From positions 1 to 47,819 of the forward strand of contig JADGAT010000037.1 of assembly GCA_015231885.1 (NCBI GenBank): 47,819 bases of DNA. Direction: 5' to 3'. The notes below the pieces were generated by a model. It worked only from the letters and a program-made list of their open reading frames with translations. It was not told the origin of the DNA and searched no databases. The position numbers were made by a program, and so were the translations under genes. Positions 1-9,211 of this stretch are shown here, in pieces; within the stretch, counting starts at the first letter, position 1; each line of letters starts with the position of its first letter. Source of the DNA: SAR324 cluster bacterium (GTDB lineage: Bacteria; SAR324; NAC60-12).

Positions 1-74
1 ATGTGCCTTTGAAGACAACACCGTAGACGAGGAAAAAGACAAGTCATCTGTAAAGGTTATTTATGTACGGGCCC
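1..74. repeat. End of a miniature/IS element (REP-B), cut by the window edge
   Basis: These bases match, in inverted orientation and with few differences, the stretch at about 25586-25660. The shared part ends in a tip related to GGGTTCGTACATAAATAA (here GGGCCCGTACATAAATAA read inward) and is followed by TAA, the kind of 3-bp target seen at the other repeats. The part shared with the complete copy encodes a fragment that looks like the C-terminal part of a DDE transposase. Whether this copy is a full insertion sequence or another miniature cannot be told because the window starts inside it. Confidence 0.7.
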
Positions 75-303
75 TAATAATGTAGATGTTGTTCAGAAGG
101 GAAAGCTTTTGGTCATTTTTCTTCCCCCGGAAAGTACCAGAAACTTCCCCTTTGTTAATTGAATTGAAATTTCCCCCCATCCATGGTTGACTAACAAATT
201 ATAAATACGGTAAAACTTCATAATACCAATCGTTACTCCCCTTGCTATTTTTCTTTTCTTTGCTACCATTTCTCTTTTCTGTTTCTCCTATCATCTGGAA
301 TGT

Positions 304-2487
304 ATGAATTTTAAAAAAAAAACATTATTTCGTGTGTTGGAGCAATCTGCGGTTCCTTTGAATGTGAACCAAATCCGGCATCGTTTGGGAATTCGTAAAA
401 GACAGCGCCCCAAATTGCAGGCCATTTTGCATGAATTGCTTGTAAACGATAAGATCATAGAGAGAAATGGCAAATACGCACTTGCTGTTGTCGGAAGTCG
501 TCCGGGATTCAGAAAATCAGAGGAAGGGGACACTCCTCTTTTGCAAAAAAAAATATCCCATCGCATCACAGGCTTATTTTCAAAGTCTTCTCAGGGCTAT
601 GGATTTGTTGATATTGGAAGAGGCAAAGATGACATTTTTGTTCCAAAAACCCGGCAGCTGAATGCGGCAAGTGGGGACCGGGTAGAAGTTGAACTTTCCC
701 GAAGCAGGCAAGCCTCGCGTCAAAGGGGGAGGATTGTGAAGGTCATTGAAAGACATTGCAAGCAGTTTTTAGCACGTGTGATCCGCGGAAAACGAGTCAA
801 TCTTGCCATGCCCATCAACGAAAAATCAGGTCTCCCTCCCGTTGTTATTTTACCCGATCATGATTTAGAAAACGCCAAATCCGGTGATGTGGTGGAGGTC
901 AGCCTGTTGGATAACGATGTGAATTCTAAGGAGTTATTTGGAAAAATTGTTCGCGTTTTGCCGGTTAATTCTGTCAGTGACGTGGCATTTGATCTCATTT
1001 TGATGGAAAATAAGATCCGCACCTCTTTTTCTTCAGAAGCACTCCAGCAATCCGAAAATTTTGGACAACAAGTGAGGTACAATCCAAAATCGGGTAGAAG
1101 GGATTTGCGAGCACTTGGTTTTGTGACCATTGATGGTCAGGATGCCCGGGATTTTGATGATGCTGTGTTTGTTGAAAAACAGCGGTCAGGAAATTTTCTT
1201 CTATTTGTTTCTATTGCTGATGTGGCCCACTATGTTCAACCGGGTTCTCCTATTGATCAGGAGGCGTATCAGCGTGGAACCAGTACTTATTTCCCCACTC
1301 ATGCCATTCCCATGCTCCCTGAAGCCTTGTCGAATAATTTATGCAGTTTGAAACCTAAGGTCAATCGGCTGACATTGACGTGTGAGATGGAGGTGACACC
1401 TGAAGGAGAAATAGAAGATTATTCCATTTATGAGAGTGTTATTCGTAGTCAGGCACGTTTGACTTATGAGGAAGTTGCCGATCATTTGGAAGGTGAAAAA
1501 AAACCTTTGCAGCGTAATGAGTCGATATCTCAACTGTTAGAAGTGATGCACGAATTGGCACAGGTTTTGGCTAAGAAACGATATCAGCGCGGCTCCATAG
1601 ACTTCTCTTTCCCAGAATATGTGGCAGAACTGGACAAAGACCGGAACATCAAGGGCTTTCGCAAGAACTACCAATCGGTTTCGATGAAGCTGATTGAACA
1701 ATTCATGCTGGAGGCCAATGAAACAGTGGCCCGACATTGTTTGACAAATAACCTGCCAGCCTTGTATCGTGTCCATGACAAACCGGATCTGTCCAAACTG
1801 GAGAAACTGCAAAACACGTTCTGGCATTTTGGTATATCCGCCAAGCTATCCCAACTGGGCAGTGCAAAAAAAATCAATCAGGTTTTGCAAAAAATAAAAG
1901 ACAATCCCGCACAGGAGCAAATACAGGTATTACTCTTGAAAAGTATGGCACTTGCCTGTTATCGTATAACCAATGATGGACATTTTGGACTGGCCGCTGA
2001 GTTTTATACTCATTTCACTTCTCCCATCAGGCGCTACCCCGATTTGATTGTGCATCGTGCTTTGAAAGCAAAGCTGCATCGAAAATACCAGGAAACGCAA
2101 ATTCGAACAGAATCTGTTTCCTCAGAAGTAGCAGCTCACTTGTCACAGCAAGAGCGGCAGGCTGATACTGCTGAAAAACAAAGTTTTGAATTGGTCAAAA
2201 CGATTTTCATGGAGAACTATCTAGGACAGTCCTTACCAGCCAAAGTAATGTCTGTCAATTCTGCCGGAATAACAGTGGAATTGGAAGATCTCTGTATTGA
2301 TTGTTTTCTTCCGTTAGAGCGTCTGTCGGATGATTATTACCGATATGATGATGTGAGTCTGTCCTTGTTTGGAAAACAAAAAAAACGTATAATCCGTACC
2401 GGTAAACGAATGCTAGTCACGGTGGCGCGTACTGACCGAATTCTTCGTCAAGTCGATTTGCAAATAGCAAAGTGGTTAGAAAAATAA
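304..2487 (+). CDS. rnr: Ribonuclease R (3'-5' exoribonuclease)
   Basis: RNase R degrades structured RNA processively from the 3' end in the cytoplasm and takes part in RNA quality control. The 727 residues show the family order: an N-terminal winged-helix region (about 1-60), cold-shock domains (about 85-200), the RNB catalytic domain (about 265-590) and a C-terminal S1 domain (about 630-725). The RNB active-site motif DARDFDDAVF, with its metal-binding aspartates, lies near residue 280. Length is normal for RNase R and too long for RNase II. The ATG is preceded by only a weak GGA-like ribosome site. The stop is four bases from the next gene, so it probably heads the type II secretion run, an unusual partnership. 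Confidence 0.93.
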   Translation: MNFKKKTLFRVLEQSAVPLNVNQIRHRLGIRKRQRPKLQAILHELLVNDKIIERNGKYALAVVGSRPGFRKSEEGDTPLLQKKISHRITGLFSKSSQGYGFVDIGRGKDDIFVPKTRQLNAASGDRVEVELSRSRQASRQRGRIVKVIERHCKQFLARVIRGKRVNLAMPINEKSGLPPVVILPDHDLENAKSGDVVEVSLLDNDVNSKELFGKIVRVLPVNSVSDVAFDLILMENKIRTSFSSEALQQSENFGQQVRYNPKSGRRDLRALGFVTIDGQDARDFDDAVFVEKQRSGNFLLFVSIADVAHYVQPGSPIDQEAYQRGTSTYFPTHAIPMLPEALSNNLCSLKPKVNRLTLTCEMEVTPEGEIEDYSIYESVIRSQARLTYEEVADHLEGEKKPLQRNESISQLLEVMHELAQVLAKKRYQRGSIDFSFPEYVAELDKDRNIKGFRKNYQSVSMKLIEQFMLEANETVARHCLTNNLPALYRVHDKPDLSKLEKLQNTFWHFGISAKLSQLGSAKKINQVLQKIKDNPAQEQIQVLLLKSMALACYRITNDGHFGLAAEFYTHFTSPIRRYPDLIVHRALKAKLHRKYQETQIRTESVSSEVAAHLSQQERQADTAEKQSFELVKTIFMENYLGQSLPAKVMSVNSAGITVELEDLCIDCFLPLERLSDDYYRYDDVSLSLFGKQKKRIIRTGKRMLVTVARTDRILRQVDLQIAKWLEK

Positions 2488-2491
2488 TCTA

Positions 2492-4021
2492 ATGGAAACA
2501 ACCTTTTACTCTTTATCCGTTCACTCAGACTGCATCGAAGGCATTTCCCTGGAAGGGCATGATCAGAAACTGCTGATTCAATCGGAATACTCTGCGGCAT
2601 TTCTTCAAGCAGATGAGGAGCAGGAGCTTTCAGGAAAAATAGAAAAATTCTTAGAAGGGCATCAATGGCAGGACAACTACACTTCTATGATTATTCCTGC
2701 GGAAGAGGTTAATTTTCGTACGGTTCTCTTGGACCTTCAGGACAAAAATAAAATCAAAAAAGCGTTGCCCATGCAGATCAAAGATGAGTTTTTGGAAAAT
2801 GCTGCAGAAAAAATATATTACTACACTATCGAGCCGCTCCCTGATGGTCAGTCCAGGGTATTTTTATTTTTGACACAAAAGGCTTATCTAGAGTCGCTGC
2901 AAACAGTTGCCAATCAACGCAATCTGCTGATTCGAAATATCGATTGTGCTGCCCATGTCTTGTTTAAAAGTGTTCCTTATCCTGGAGATGTAGAAACTTC
3001 TTTTCAAGTGTATTTGGGAGCAGAAGAGACCTTCATCAATGTGATAGAAGGTCAGTGCCTTCAAGTGGTTAAAATTTTTCCAAACCGGATCCCTGTTTAT
3101 TTGGCTGAATATCCGGATCTTCAAAAAATTGTGCCTTCTGACTTCCTTCAGATGGTCAACAATCCTACTGGGAATGTAGAAAAATATCCTGATTTGAACA
3201 AGGAATCCTTGACGTCGCTGCTTGCTTTGATTCAAGAAGAAATTCAGGATTTGTGTCGGCAGTTCAATATGTTTGTAAAAGGCTGGCAGCTGAGCGAAAA
3301 GATTCACGTTTCGTTTCATGGTTTATTCCAGACAACCATTGCCTGGGATGGAAAGTCATTTGCGTGGAGCCCTGCTGATGGAATTGCCGAGTCAGAACGG
3401 TCTGCTTTTCAGAAACATTGGGGGATTTTGGGAGAGTTGAAGAAATATGGATGGAAATATCTCGATGGTCCTGTCCAATCTTTTTATTCAGAAGTGACGC
3501 TGTGGCTTCAGTTTTGGCGCAAACATCGTATGCTGGCTTTTGCCGGAATGGTGCTGCTGGCTTTAGGAATAGGACTCCTCACCACGAATTATTTTTTGCA
3601 GCTCCATGCGATGGAAAAAGAAATTCAGGTCATAGAACAGCAACTTCAGGTCAAGCTCAAACGGTTGGTACCAGGAAAAGCCAATCAGGATAGAAAAACC
3701 GCCATTGCCGAATTGCAAAACAAAATCAAAAAGAAAAAAGCTGCCCAGCAGGATGCTCGATTCACACAGCGGTCTTACAATAATTTGGAGTTTTTGCAAA
3801 AGATATCGACCCTGTTGCCAGAAAGTATTGAATTCCGGGTTCAACATTTGGAATTGAACAAAGCCCGATTTACTTTAAAAGGGGTGATTGACAGCTATAA
3901 AAGTTTGCAGACTCTTAAAAATGGTATTGCGGAATTTACCGAATTTAAGGGCAAAACGATCGTGGAAAATAACCGTTCCACTCCAAATGGAATTCTCTAT
4001 AATATTTCTGTGAGTCTGTGA
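2492..4021 (+). CDS. gspL: Type II secretion inner-membrane protein GspL-like
   Basis: GspL links the cytoplasmic ATPase GspE to the inner-membrane platform of the type II secretion system. The 509-aa protein has a long cytoplasmic actin-like part (about 1-320), one membrane segment (about 345-368) and a coiled-coil plus small periplasmic domain rich in Lys and Gln. The build is that of PilM and PilN fused, which is what GspL is. Sequence similarity to enterobacterial GspL is low by eye; identity rests on topology and on gspM and gspN following. It starts four bases after rnr and its TGA overlaps the gspM start region. Confidence 0.8.
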   Translation: METTFYSLSVHSDCIEGISLEGHDQKLLIQSEYSAAFLQADEEQELSGKIEKFLEGHQWQDNYTSMIIPAEEVNFRTVLLDLQDKNKIKKALPMQIKDEFLENAAEKIYYYTIEPLPDGQSRVFLFLTQKAYLESLQTVANQRNLLIRNIDCAAHVLFKSVPYPGDVETSFQVYLGAEETFINVIEGQCLQVVKIFPNRIPVYLAEYPDLQKIVPSDFLQMVNNPTGNVEKYPDLNKESLTSLLALIQEEIQDLCRQFNMFVKGWQLSEKIHVSFHGLFQTTIAWDGKSFAWSPADGIAESERSAFQKHWGILGELKKYGWKYLDGPVQSFYSEVTLWLQFWRKHRMLAFAGMVLLALGIGLLTTNYFLQLHAMEKEIQVIEQQLQVKLKRLVPGKANQDRKTAIAELQNKIKKKKAAQQDARFTQRSYNNLEFLQKISTLLPESIEFRVQHLELNKARFTLKGVIDSYKSLQTLKNGIAEFTEFKGKTIVENNRSTPNGILYNISVSL

Positions 4022-4023
4022 TC

Positions 4024-4509
4024 ATGAGACCCCTGACACAACGAGAATACATACTGGTTGCGATGATGCTGGCTTTGTTCACCCTGATTGCGATCACTTT
4101 TGGATTACGAAAGCTGGGAGCCAATGATGCCGAAATTCGGGAAAAACTGGTTTCTACCCAACAACAGATGGAACTGGTGACAGAGTTGGAAAGAGAATGG
4201 GAGCAATTGAGTCGTATTCCGAACTTGCCGACCATTCCTCAGTCATTGAATACGTTCGTAGAGAATGGTGCTCGAAAGTTTAAGCTGGAAAATCATCTGC
4301 AGCTGAATGCACTCACCTCAGTCCCTGAAAGCACCGAAGGCATCCAGGTGAAGTTGGACCGTCTGAACCTGGATCAGTTATTTGACATGCTGTATTTTTT
4401 AGAAAATCATAAACCGGTTTTGTTGATGGAACAGTTGGATATTTTAACAATTCCCCGATCTAACCTTTTGCGAGCCTCGTTTCGCCTTTATAAACAGAAA
4501 AAAGGATAA
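4024..4509 (+). CDS. gspM: Type II secretion protein GspM-like
   Basis: GspM is a small bitopic inner-membrane protein that pairs with GspL. This protein of about 160 residues has a short cytoplasmic N-terminus, one membrane helix (LVAMMLALFTLIAITF, near residue 12), a coiled coil and a small alpha/beta domain, as expected. An in-frame GTG at 4018 overlaps the gspL stop and is an alternative start; the ATG at 4024 was chosen. The call rests on size, topology and place between gspL and gspN, since the family is poorly conserved. Confidence 0.75.
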   Translation: MRPLTQREYILVAMMLALFTLIAITFGLRKLGANDAEIREKLVSTQQQMELVTELEREWEQLSRIPNLPTIPQSLNTFVENGARKFKLENHLQLNALTSVPESTEGIQVKLDRLNLDQLFDMLYFLENHKPVLLMEQLDILTIPRSNLLRASFRLYKQKKG

Positions 4510-4520
4510 TTGTCTTCTTC

Positions 4521-5432
4521 ATGCTCAATCAATTACCACTAAAAAAAGGAATCATTGTTGCTGTTTGCCTCATCGTCGGAATATTTTTCTTTATGATGGG
4601 CCTGCAGCATACTTTTCCCGGACAGACGATTGCTCAATACATGGAACAGCAACTGGCATCTCAAACTTCTATTCAAACAAAAATTGCACCGGTGGAGCTG
4701 AACAATATCAGCCATTTGAGCATAGAGCGTGTTGCAGTTTTGGCGCCCCCTTCAGAAGATATCACAGAACTTTTTGTTTTGGAGCACCTTAAAATTGACC
4801 TGTTTCCTGAATGGTTGCAAAACCAATTGCATGTGGAAGCCGAGGCTTATGGAGGAAAAATTGAAAGTGTTCTTGATATGGATACCATGAAAACATTGGG
4901 GGTGGGAGCGGAAAATGTTTCTTTGAATCTGATCCCCATTGTAAACCTTTTTCCTTATGCCATTTTTAAAGGGACCCTGAAAAAATTTTTTGGCAGCATT
5001 CGCAATGTGCAGGAGCTGCAAAGTGGTAAAGCACAACTGCCAGCAGGGCGAATTGTTGTTCTTTTAGAAAATTTAAAGGTGCATCTAAAAAATTTGGATC
5101 AGCTCGTTCCCGGAGGAATTTCTGTTCCAGATCTGTCATTTTCCTCAATCACCCTTGATGCCGAATATGATAAACTGCTCACTATACGCAAAATGGAATT
5201 AAAAGGTTCTATTGAAGGTTCTATTGAAGGGCAGATTGCATTGAATCATCGCAATTTGCAGGCATCGACAGTCAAACTGCATCTGAAGTTTACCTTGTCC
5301 GAAGAAGTACAAAAGGCGTTGGGGCCCATGACTTTAATACTTCAGGGAGTGCAGTGCGGGAATGTGTTTGATTTTGATTTGACGGGTACATTCCGGTCAT
5401 TGAATCCTCCAAAAAAGCGGACATGTTCATGA
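4521..5432 (+). CDS. gspN: Type II secretion protein GspN-like
   Basis: This 303-aa protein has an N-terminal membrane anchor (about residues 9-28) and a long periplasmic part made of alternating beta strands, the build of the deltaproteobacterial GspN family, distantly like AsmA/TamB repeats. In other genomes GspN lies next to gspL and gspM, as here, and is thought to support the inner-membrane platform; it is not essential everywhere. A duplicated GSIEGSIEG stretch occurs near residue 230. Its TGA at 5430-5432 sits inside the start region of mltG, so translation of the two genes is likely coupled. Confidence 0.75.
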   Translation: MLNQLPLKKGIIVAVCLIVGIFFFMMGLQHTFPGQTIAQYMEQQLASQTSIQTKIAPVELNNISHLSIERVAVLAPPSEDITELFVLEHLKIDLFPEWLQNQLHVEAEAYGGKIESVLDMDTMKTLGVGAENVSLNLIPIVNLFPYAIFKGTLKKFFGSIRNVQELQSGKAQLPAGRIVVLLENLKVHLKNLDQLVPGGISVPDLSFSSITLDAEYDKLLTIRKMELKGSIEGSIEGQIALNHRNLQASTVKLHLKFTLSEEVQKALGPMTLILQGVQCGNVFDFDLTGTFRSLNPPKKRTCS

Positions 5433-6490
5433 TGTTGCTCGTGAAAAAAATCGCCATCAAGATCGCTGGCTTATTGATGGGGGTGATTCTCTTATTTGGG
5501 GGAGTGCTGGCTTATGAAATCCATTCCTACCTCCACTCACCCGTGGCAGGCAACCAGGAACAACTGTATAAAATTATCACTATTCCCAAAGGAGCAGGAT
5601 TCAACCAGGTGCTGCAAATTCTTGTAGACCATCAGTTGGTGGCACTACCTGGCCGGTTTAGGCTGTTGGCAAAATACCGGAAAGCCTTCACGCAAATCAA
5701 GGCTGGAGAGTTCAGGGTGCAGACCGATTGGACGCCCATCCAGATGCTGGATCATTTGCTTGAAGGACGCAGCCAGCTTCATAAAATTACGATTCCCGAA
5801 GGGTTGACGTTTGAGCAGGTCGTGATTCGCCTTGCAGAAGCAAATCTGGGGAAGTTAGAAACATTCAGGGATTTGCAAGAAGATTTGCGATTGCGACAAG
5901 CTGTTGATATTTCTCCAACAGTACCGTCTTTGGAAGGCTTTCTTTTTCCAGAAACCTATTTTTTTTCCAAAACGGATTCAGAATTCGATATTTTGAAAAC
6001 AATGGTCAAACAGTTTAATCAAAACTATCAGCAGATAGATCGCCAGCAAGCACAATCATTTGGCCTATCCGACTATGAAATGATTATTTTAGCGTCTATT
6101 ATTGAAAAGGAAACAGGGCGGGAAAAGGATCGAACCTTAATTTCAGCAGTCTTTCACAATCGGCTCAAACGCCGAATGCGTTTGGAAAGTGATCCTACGG
6201 TAATTTATGGAATAAAAAATTTTGATGGGAATTTGACACGCAAACATTTAAAAACACCAACACTTTACAATACCTATACCAATTTTGGATTACCTCCAGG
6301 ACCTATTTGCAATCCTGGAAAATCTTCGATTCAGAGTACGCTTTTTCCGGCAGAGGTGCCGTATCTCTTTTTTGTGTCAAAAGGGGATGGAAGCAGTTAC
6401 TTCTCATCCAATTTGAAATCTCATAATCAGGCTGTTCGCAAATATCAAAAAAATCGAAAATATCGATTGAAAATGCAACAGCAGCATTAA
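5423..6490 (+). CDS. mltG: Endolytic murein transglycosylase MltG (YceG-like)
   Basis: MltG cleaves nascent glycan strands at the inner membrane and so sets their length. The 355 residues hold one N-terminal membrane helix (about 8-30), a LysM-like region and the YceG catalytic domain. The catalytic glutamate lies in ASIIEKETG near residue 225, and the family motifs LESDPTVIYG and NTYTNFGLPPGPICNPG follow. ATGs at 5429 and 5432 are alternative starts; 5429 would overlap the gspN stop as ATGA. A cell-wall lytic enzyme inside a gsp operon is notable, because a secretion system must cross peptidoglycan. Confidence 0.93.
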   Translation: MFMMLLVKKIAIKIAGLLMGVILLFGGVLAYEIHSYLHSPVAGNQEQLYKIITIPKGAGFNQVLQILVDHQLVALPGRFRLLAKYRKAFTQIKAGEFRVQTDWTPIQMLDHLLEGRSQLHKITIPEGLTFEQVVIRLAEANLGKLETFRDLQEDLRLRQAVDISPTVPSLEGFLFPETYFFSKTDSEFDILKTMVKQFNQNYQQIDRQQAQSFGLSDYEMIILASIIEKETGREKDRTLISAVFHNRLKRRMRLESDPTVIYGIKNFDGNLTRKHLKTPTLYNTYTNFGLPPGPICNPGKSSIQSTLFPAEVPYLFFVSKGDGSSYFSSNLKSHNQAVRKYQKNRKYRLKMQQQH

Positions 6491-6499
6491 AAAATTTAA

Positions 6500-7789
6500 A
6501 TGCCTATCTACCAGTATCGTGCTTTTGGGAAAAATGAAGAGATGCACAAAGGGACCCATGATGCCGCATCAGAGGGAGAAGTGCACCAGTTTTTACGTAC
6601 CCAGAACTTGTATCCTATTGAAATCAAGCCGACTCGCTTCTCCAAACATAAAAAAAAGGGGAACTTGCCAGGGGGAAGCAAAAAAGAAAATAGTTTGCTG
6701 AAGGGCTCCATAAAGTTCAAGGCTCTAGACTTGAAAAAATGGTTTCCTTATCAAAAAAAATACCATACCCAGGTTGCTGGATTCACCCGACAGTTGGAAA
6801 CTTTACTCGAAGTGACGATCCCCTACGACAAAGCACTGGAAATGATCATTGCACAAACTCCGGATCATTCATTTCAAAGTATTTTGTCTGATATCAGAAG
6901 CCGGGTGGTTGAGGGATCTCACTTAGCTGAAGCCATGGGGCATTATCCCCATGTGTTTCCTCCCATGTATGTCAGCATGGTCCGTGCCGGAGAAAATGGA
7001 GGCACGCTGGGAATGATCATGAGTCGGCTGGCAATCTATTATGAAAACCAGGAAAAATTGCGCAGCAAATTAAAATCGGCAATGATTTACCCTATTTTTA
7101 TGATGGGTTTCTGTTTGCTGGTGGTGACCTTCATGATGCTCTATATCGTTCCTAAAATCACGGCAATTTTTGAGGCCCGTGATACCGTATTGCCTCTGGC
7201 GACACGAATCTTGATAGCCATCAGTGGCTTTTTAACAAACCACTGGCTGCTTTCCTTTTTTGGTCTGATTGCTCTGATCAGCGGCTCCGTCTTTTATTTC
7301 AGGACTCCTCATGGAATTCTTTTCAAGGATCGCATGGCGATCACGCTGCCTCTCATTAAAAAGCTGGTGATCAAGGTACTGGTCCTGCGGTTTTGCCAAA
7401 CTTTGGGAACATTGCTCAAAACCGGTGTTGATTTGAAATCATCCCTAGAAATTTCCAAACATGTGGTGGTCAATCATATTTTCCTTGGGTCATTGAACCA
7501 ATTGATCATTGATGTCAATAATAAAGGACTGCCTCTTTCTGCGGCCATGCGGCGTATTCCTTTTTTCCCGGAATATGTCTGCCATGTGGTGGCCATTGGG
7601 GAGCAGGCTGCCAAGGTCGATGATCTTCTAGAAAAGGTGGCGGAACGGATGCAAATGGAGGTCTCTCATACAATGGAGGGGTTGACATCGTTACTGCAAC
7701 CCGTGATGATCCTGATTATGGGGGGAATTGTCGCTTTCATTGCACTGGCAATTTTATTGCCGATGCTTAGTATGAACCAATTGTTATGA
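6500..7789 (+). CDS. gspF: Type II secretion platform protein GspF
   Basis: GspF is the polytopic inner-membrane core of the secretion platform and contacts the ATPase. The 429-aa protein shows two T2SSF domains (about 90-215 and 290-415), each with the family hallmark (GFTRQLETLLEV and RFCQTLGTLLKTGV), and three membrane segments near 200, 245 and 400. It opens with the usual YQYRAFG motif. A Lys-rich linker of about 40 residues between the N-terminal arm and the first domain makes it somewhat longer than the usual 400 residues. It begins ten bases after mltG. Confidence 0.95.
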   Translation: MPIYQYRAFGKNEEMHKGTHDAASEGEVHQFLRTQNLYPIEIKPTRFSKHKKKGNLPGGSKKENSLLKGSIKFKALDLKKWFPYQKKYHTQVAGFTRQLETLLEVTIPYDKALEMIIAQTPDHSFQSILSDIRSRVVEGSHLAEAMGHYPHVFPPMYVSMVRAGENGGTLGMIMSRLAIYYENQEKLRSKLKSAMIYPIFMMGFCLLVVTFMMLYIVPKITAIFEARDTVLPLATRILIAISGFLTNHWLLSFFGLIALISGSVFYFRTPHGILFKDRMAITLPLIKKLVIKVLVLRFCQTLGTLLKTGVDLKSSLEISKHVVVNHIFLGSLNQLIIDVNNKGLPLSAAMRRIPFFPEYVCHVVAIGEQAAKVDDLLEKVAERMQMEVSHTMEGLTSLLQPVMILIMGGIVAFIALAILLPMLSMNQLL

Positions 7790-7832
7790 TATACTTGAGC
7801 CGGGTTAATATTTCATTTTCCCAATGGCACTT

Positions 7833-7849
7833 TCCCTTTAGTAAAGGGA
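7833..7849. repeat. Small palindromic repeat, copy 1
   Basis: TCCCTTT-AGT-AAAGGGA is a perfect 7-bp stem with a 3-base loop, followed by GCCGGAGGGA. A relative with the same layout lies at 8550-8568. It sits in the 265-bp gap between gspF and gspG, where the RNA hairpin could attenuate or protect the operon transcript. No other gene is visible in this gap. Confidence 0.7.
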
Positions 7850-7988
7850 GCCGGAGGGATACTATGATAATCGAAAAATGAAATTTGAATCCGTTTTCTG
7901 TATAGTTCAATGGTTAATTCTCATTTCTGAAAAGCAATTTAGCTGGGCAACAGGCTAAAGTCACGGTATATTAGACTACTTGAAATCC

Positions 7989-8027
7989 ACTCTCCGCGTC
8001 TCTGTGACTCCGCGGCTGAGTAGTAAC
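7989..8027. repeat. Dispersed 'ctctgcgtctctgtgact' repeat (REP-D), copy 1
   Basis: The stretch reads roughly as ctctccgcgtctctgtgact followed by ccgcggctgagtagta. A closely similar stretch lies at 25112-25149 (same order, ending ctgtgactaagtagtga). Partial complementary relatives are at 25028-25054 and 45320-45345. It is non-coding and its function is unknown. Here it lies about 30 bases upstream of gspG. Confidence 0.6.
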
Positions 8028-8054
8028 CCTTATTCAACATAACTGAGGTCAAAC

Positions 8055-8504
8055 ATGTCATCAAATAAAAGTACACTCTCTGTTAAAAAAAAGAAAAGAC
8101 GAGGATTCAGTTTCATTGAAATCATGGTGGTGATCATCATTCTGGGTTTACTGGCCACACTGGTGGGCGTGAACATGCTGCCTGCTGTAGATGATGCTAA
8201 AATCAAAACCACTGAAGTTAATATTCGCACTTTGGAAGCAGCACTGAAGCTGTATCGGCTTCATACGTCGACTTACCCGTCAACCGAACAGGGGTTGAAG
8301 GCCCTGAAAGAAAAACCCGAAGTGGGAAAGGTCCCAGACAACTGGAGTGGACCCTATCTCGAAAAGAATCTACCAAAAGATGGATGGGATAGGGATTTCA
8401 AATACAAGGGGGATGGACAGAGTTATGAAATCTTATCCTATGGTGCTGATGGCACAGAAGGTGGAACGGACGTGAACGCAGATATCAATTCTAAAGACCT
8501 TTGA
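8055..8504 (+). CDS. gspG: Type II secretion major pseudopilin GspG
   Basis: GspG polymerises into the periplasmic pseudopilus that pushes substrates through the secretin. The 149-aa precursor has a basic leader ending in Gly at about residue 17, the prepilin peptidase site G|FSFIEIMVV with the conserved Glu at +5, then a hydrophobic helix. The family motifs YPSTEQGLKAL and PKDGWDRDFKYKG follow. The C-terminal YGADGTEGGTDVNADI region matches the calcium-binding loop of GspG. An ATG with gag-like purines upstream (actgaggtcaaac) fits the start. Confidence 0.96.
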   Translation: MSSNKSTLSVKKKKRRGFSFIEIMVVIIILGLLATLVGVNMLPAVDDAKIKTTEVNIRTLEAALKLYRLHTSTYPSTEQGLKALKEKPEVGKVPDNWSGPYLEKNLPKDGWDRDFKYKGDGQSYEILSYGADGTEGGTDVNADINSKDL

Positions 8505-8549
8505 GGGTATTTTTTAGGAATGAGGACAAAATAACTTTCAACAACAATT

Positions 8550-8568
8550 CCCTCTTTGGCAAAGGGGG
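8550..8568. repeat. Small palindromic repeat, copy 2
   Basis: CCCTCTTT-GGC-AAAGGGGG is an imperfect hairpin followed by CAAGGAGG. It is the counterpart of 7833-7849 and lies between gspG and the likely gspH start. Both copies sit just ahead of pseudopilin genes. Confidence 0.65.
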
Positions 8569-8638
8569 CAAGGAGGATTGTCAAAAGACAGGGAAGTTAT
8601 TTAATTCTTGTTCCTTAGTGTCATTCCGAGCTAAATGG

Positions 8639-9211
8639 ATGGTTGATCGGTCGAAGCAGCGCTGTTGCGGTATCAATGCAGTAAGAAACCTGCTGGGATT
8701 CACCTTCATTGAAATCATGATCGTGATGGTTTTGTTTTCTCTGTTGGCCTCACTGGCGGCTCCTGAATTTTTTTCAGCATTTGAAAAAACCAGCCAGGCG
8801 GAATTGCGAAAATTAGTCCGTGTGATCAATCTTCTGCGCAATGAAGCCATTTTAGGAAACAATCAGTACTACATTGTATTTGATGTGCTGGAACAAAAAT
8901 ACCATATTGAGGTCATGCGCAAAGAAGGGGGACGGGTTCAGGTAGACTCACCCAAGCTGTTGCGTGCTCATTCATTTCCTGAGGAGTTTCGCCTGGAGGA
9001 AATTTCTCTGACCAATGATGCCATCATTCTCAAACAGAACAGTTTTGTGGGGCTGTCAGAATTTGCTAAAGAATCGGTATCTGTTTCCATTGATAGTTCT
9101 GGTTTTGTGACTCCATTCACCCTGTTTTTTACTCTGGATGAAGAAATATGGCTGATCCAAACTAAAAATATCATGGGCCAGCTGGAGTTAAAAAAGAATG
9201 AAGACGTTTAG
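8639..9211 (+). CDS. gspH: Type II secretion minor pseudopilin GspH-like
   Basis: A minor pseudopilin at the pseudopilus tip. The prepilin peptidase site G|FTFIEIMIVM is clear, with Glu +5, then a hydrophobic helix and a beta-rich body of about 150 residues. The open frame runs back to 8501, but that extension crosses the palindromic repeat at 8550-8568, so the ATG at 8639 is the better start. It gives a leader of about 20 residues, still longer than usual. The stop overlaps the gspI start by 14 bases, so coupling is likely. Confidence 0.82.
   Translation: MVDRSKQRCCGINAVRNLLGFTFIEIMIVMVLFSLLASLAAPEFFSAFEKTSQAELRKLVRVINLLRNEAILGNNQYYIVFDVLEQKYHIEVMRKEGGRVQVDSPKLLRAHSFPEEFRLEEISLTNDAIILKQNSFVGLSEFAKESVSVSIDSSGFVTPFTLFFTLDEEIWLIQTKNIMGQLELKKNEDV

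Noticed and set aside
8501..8638. Upstream extension of gspH to 8501
   Set aside because: The extension runs through a palindromic repeat and would give an implausibly long prepilin leader.
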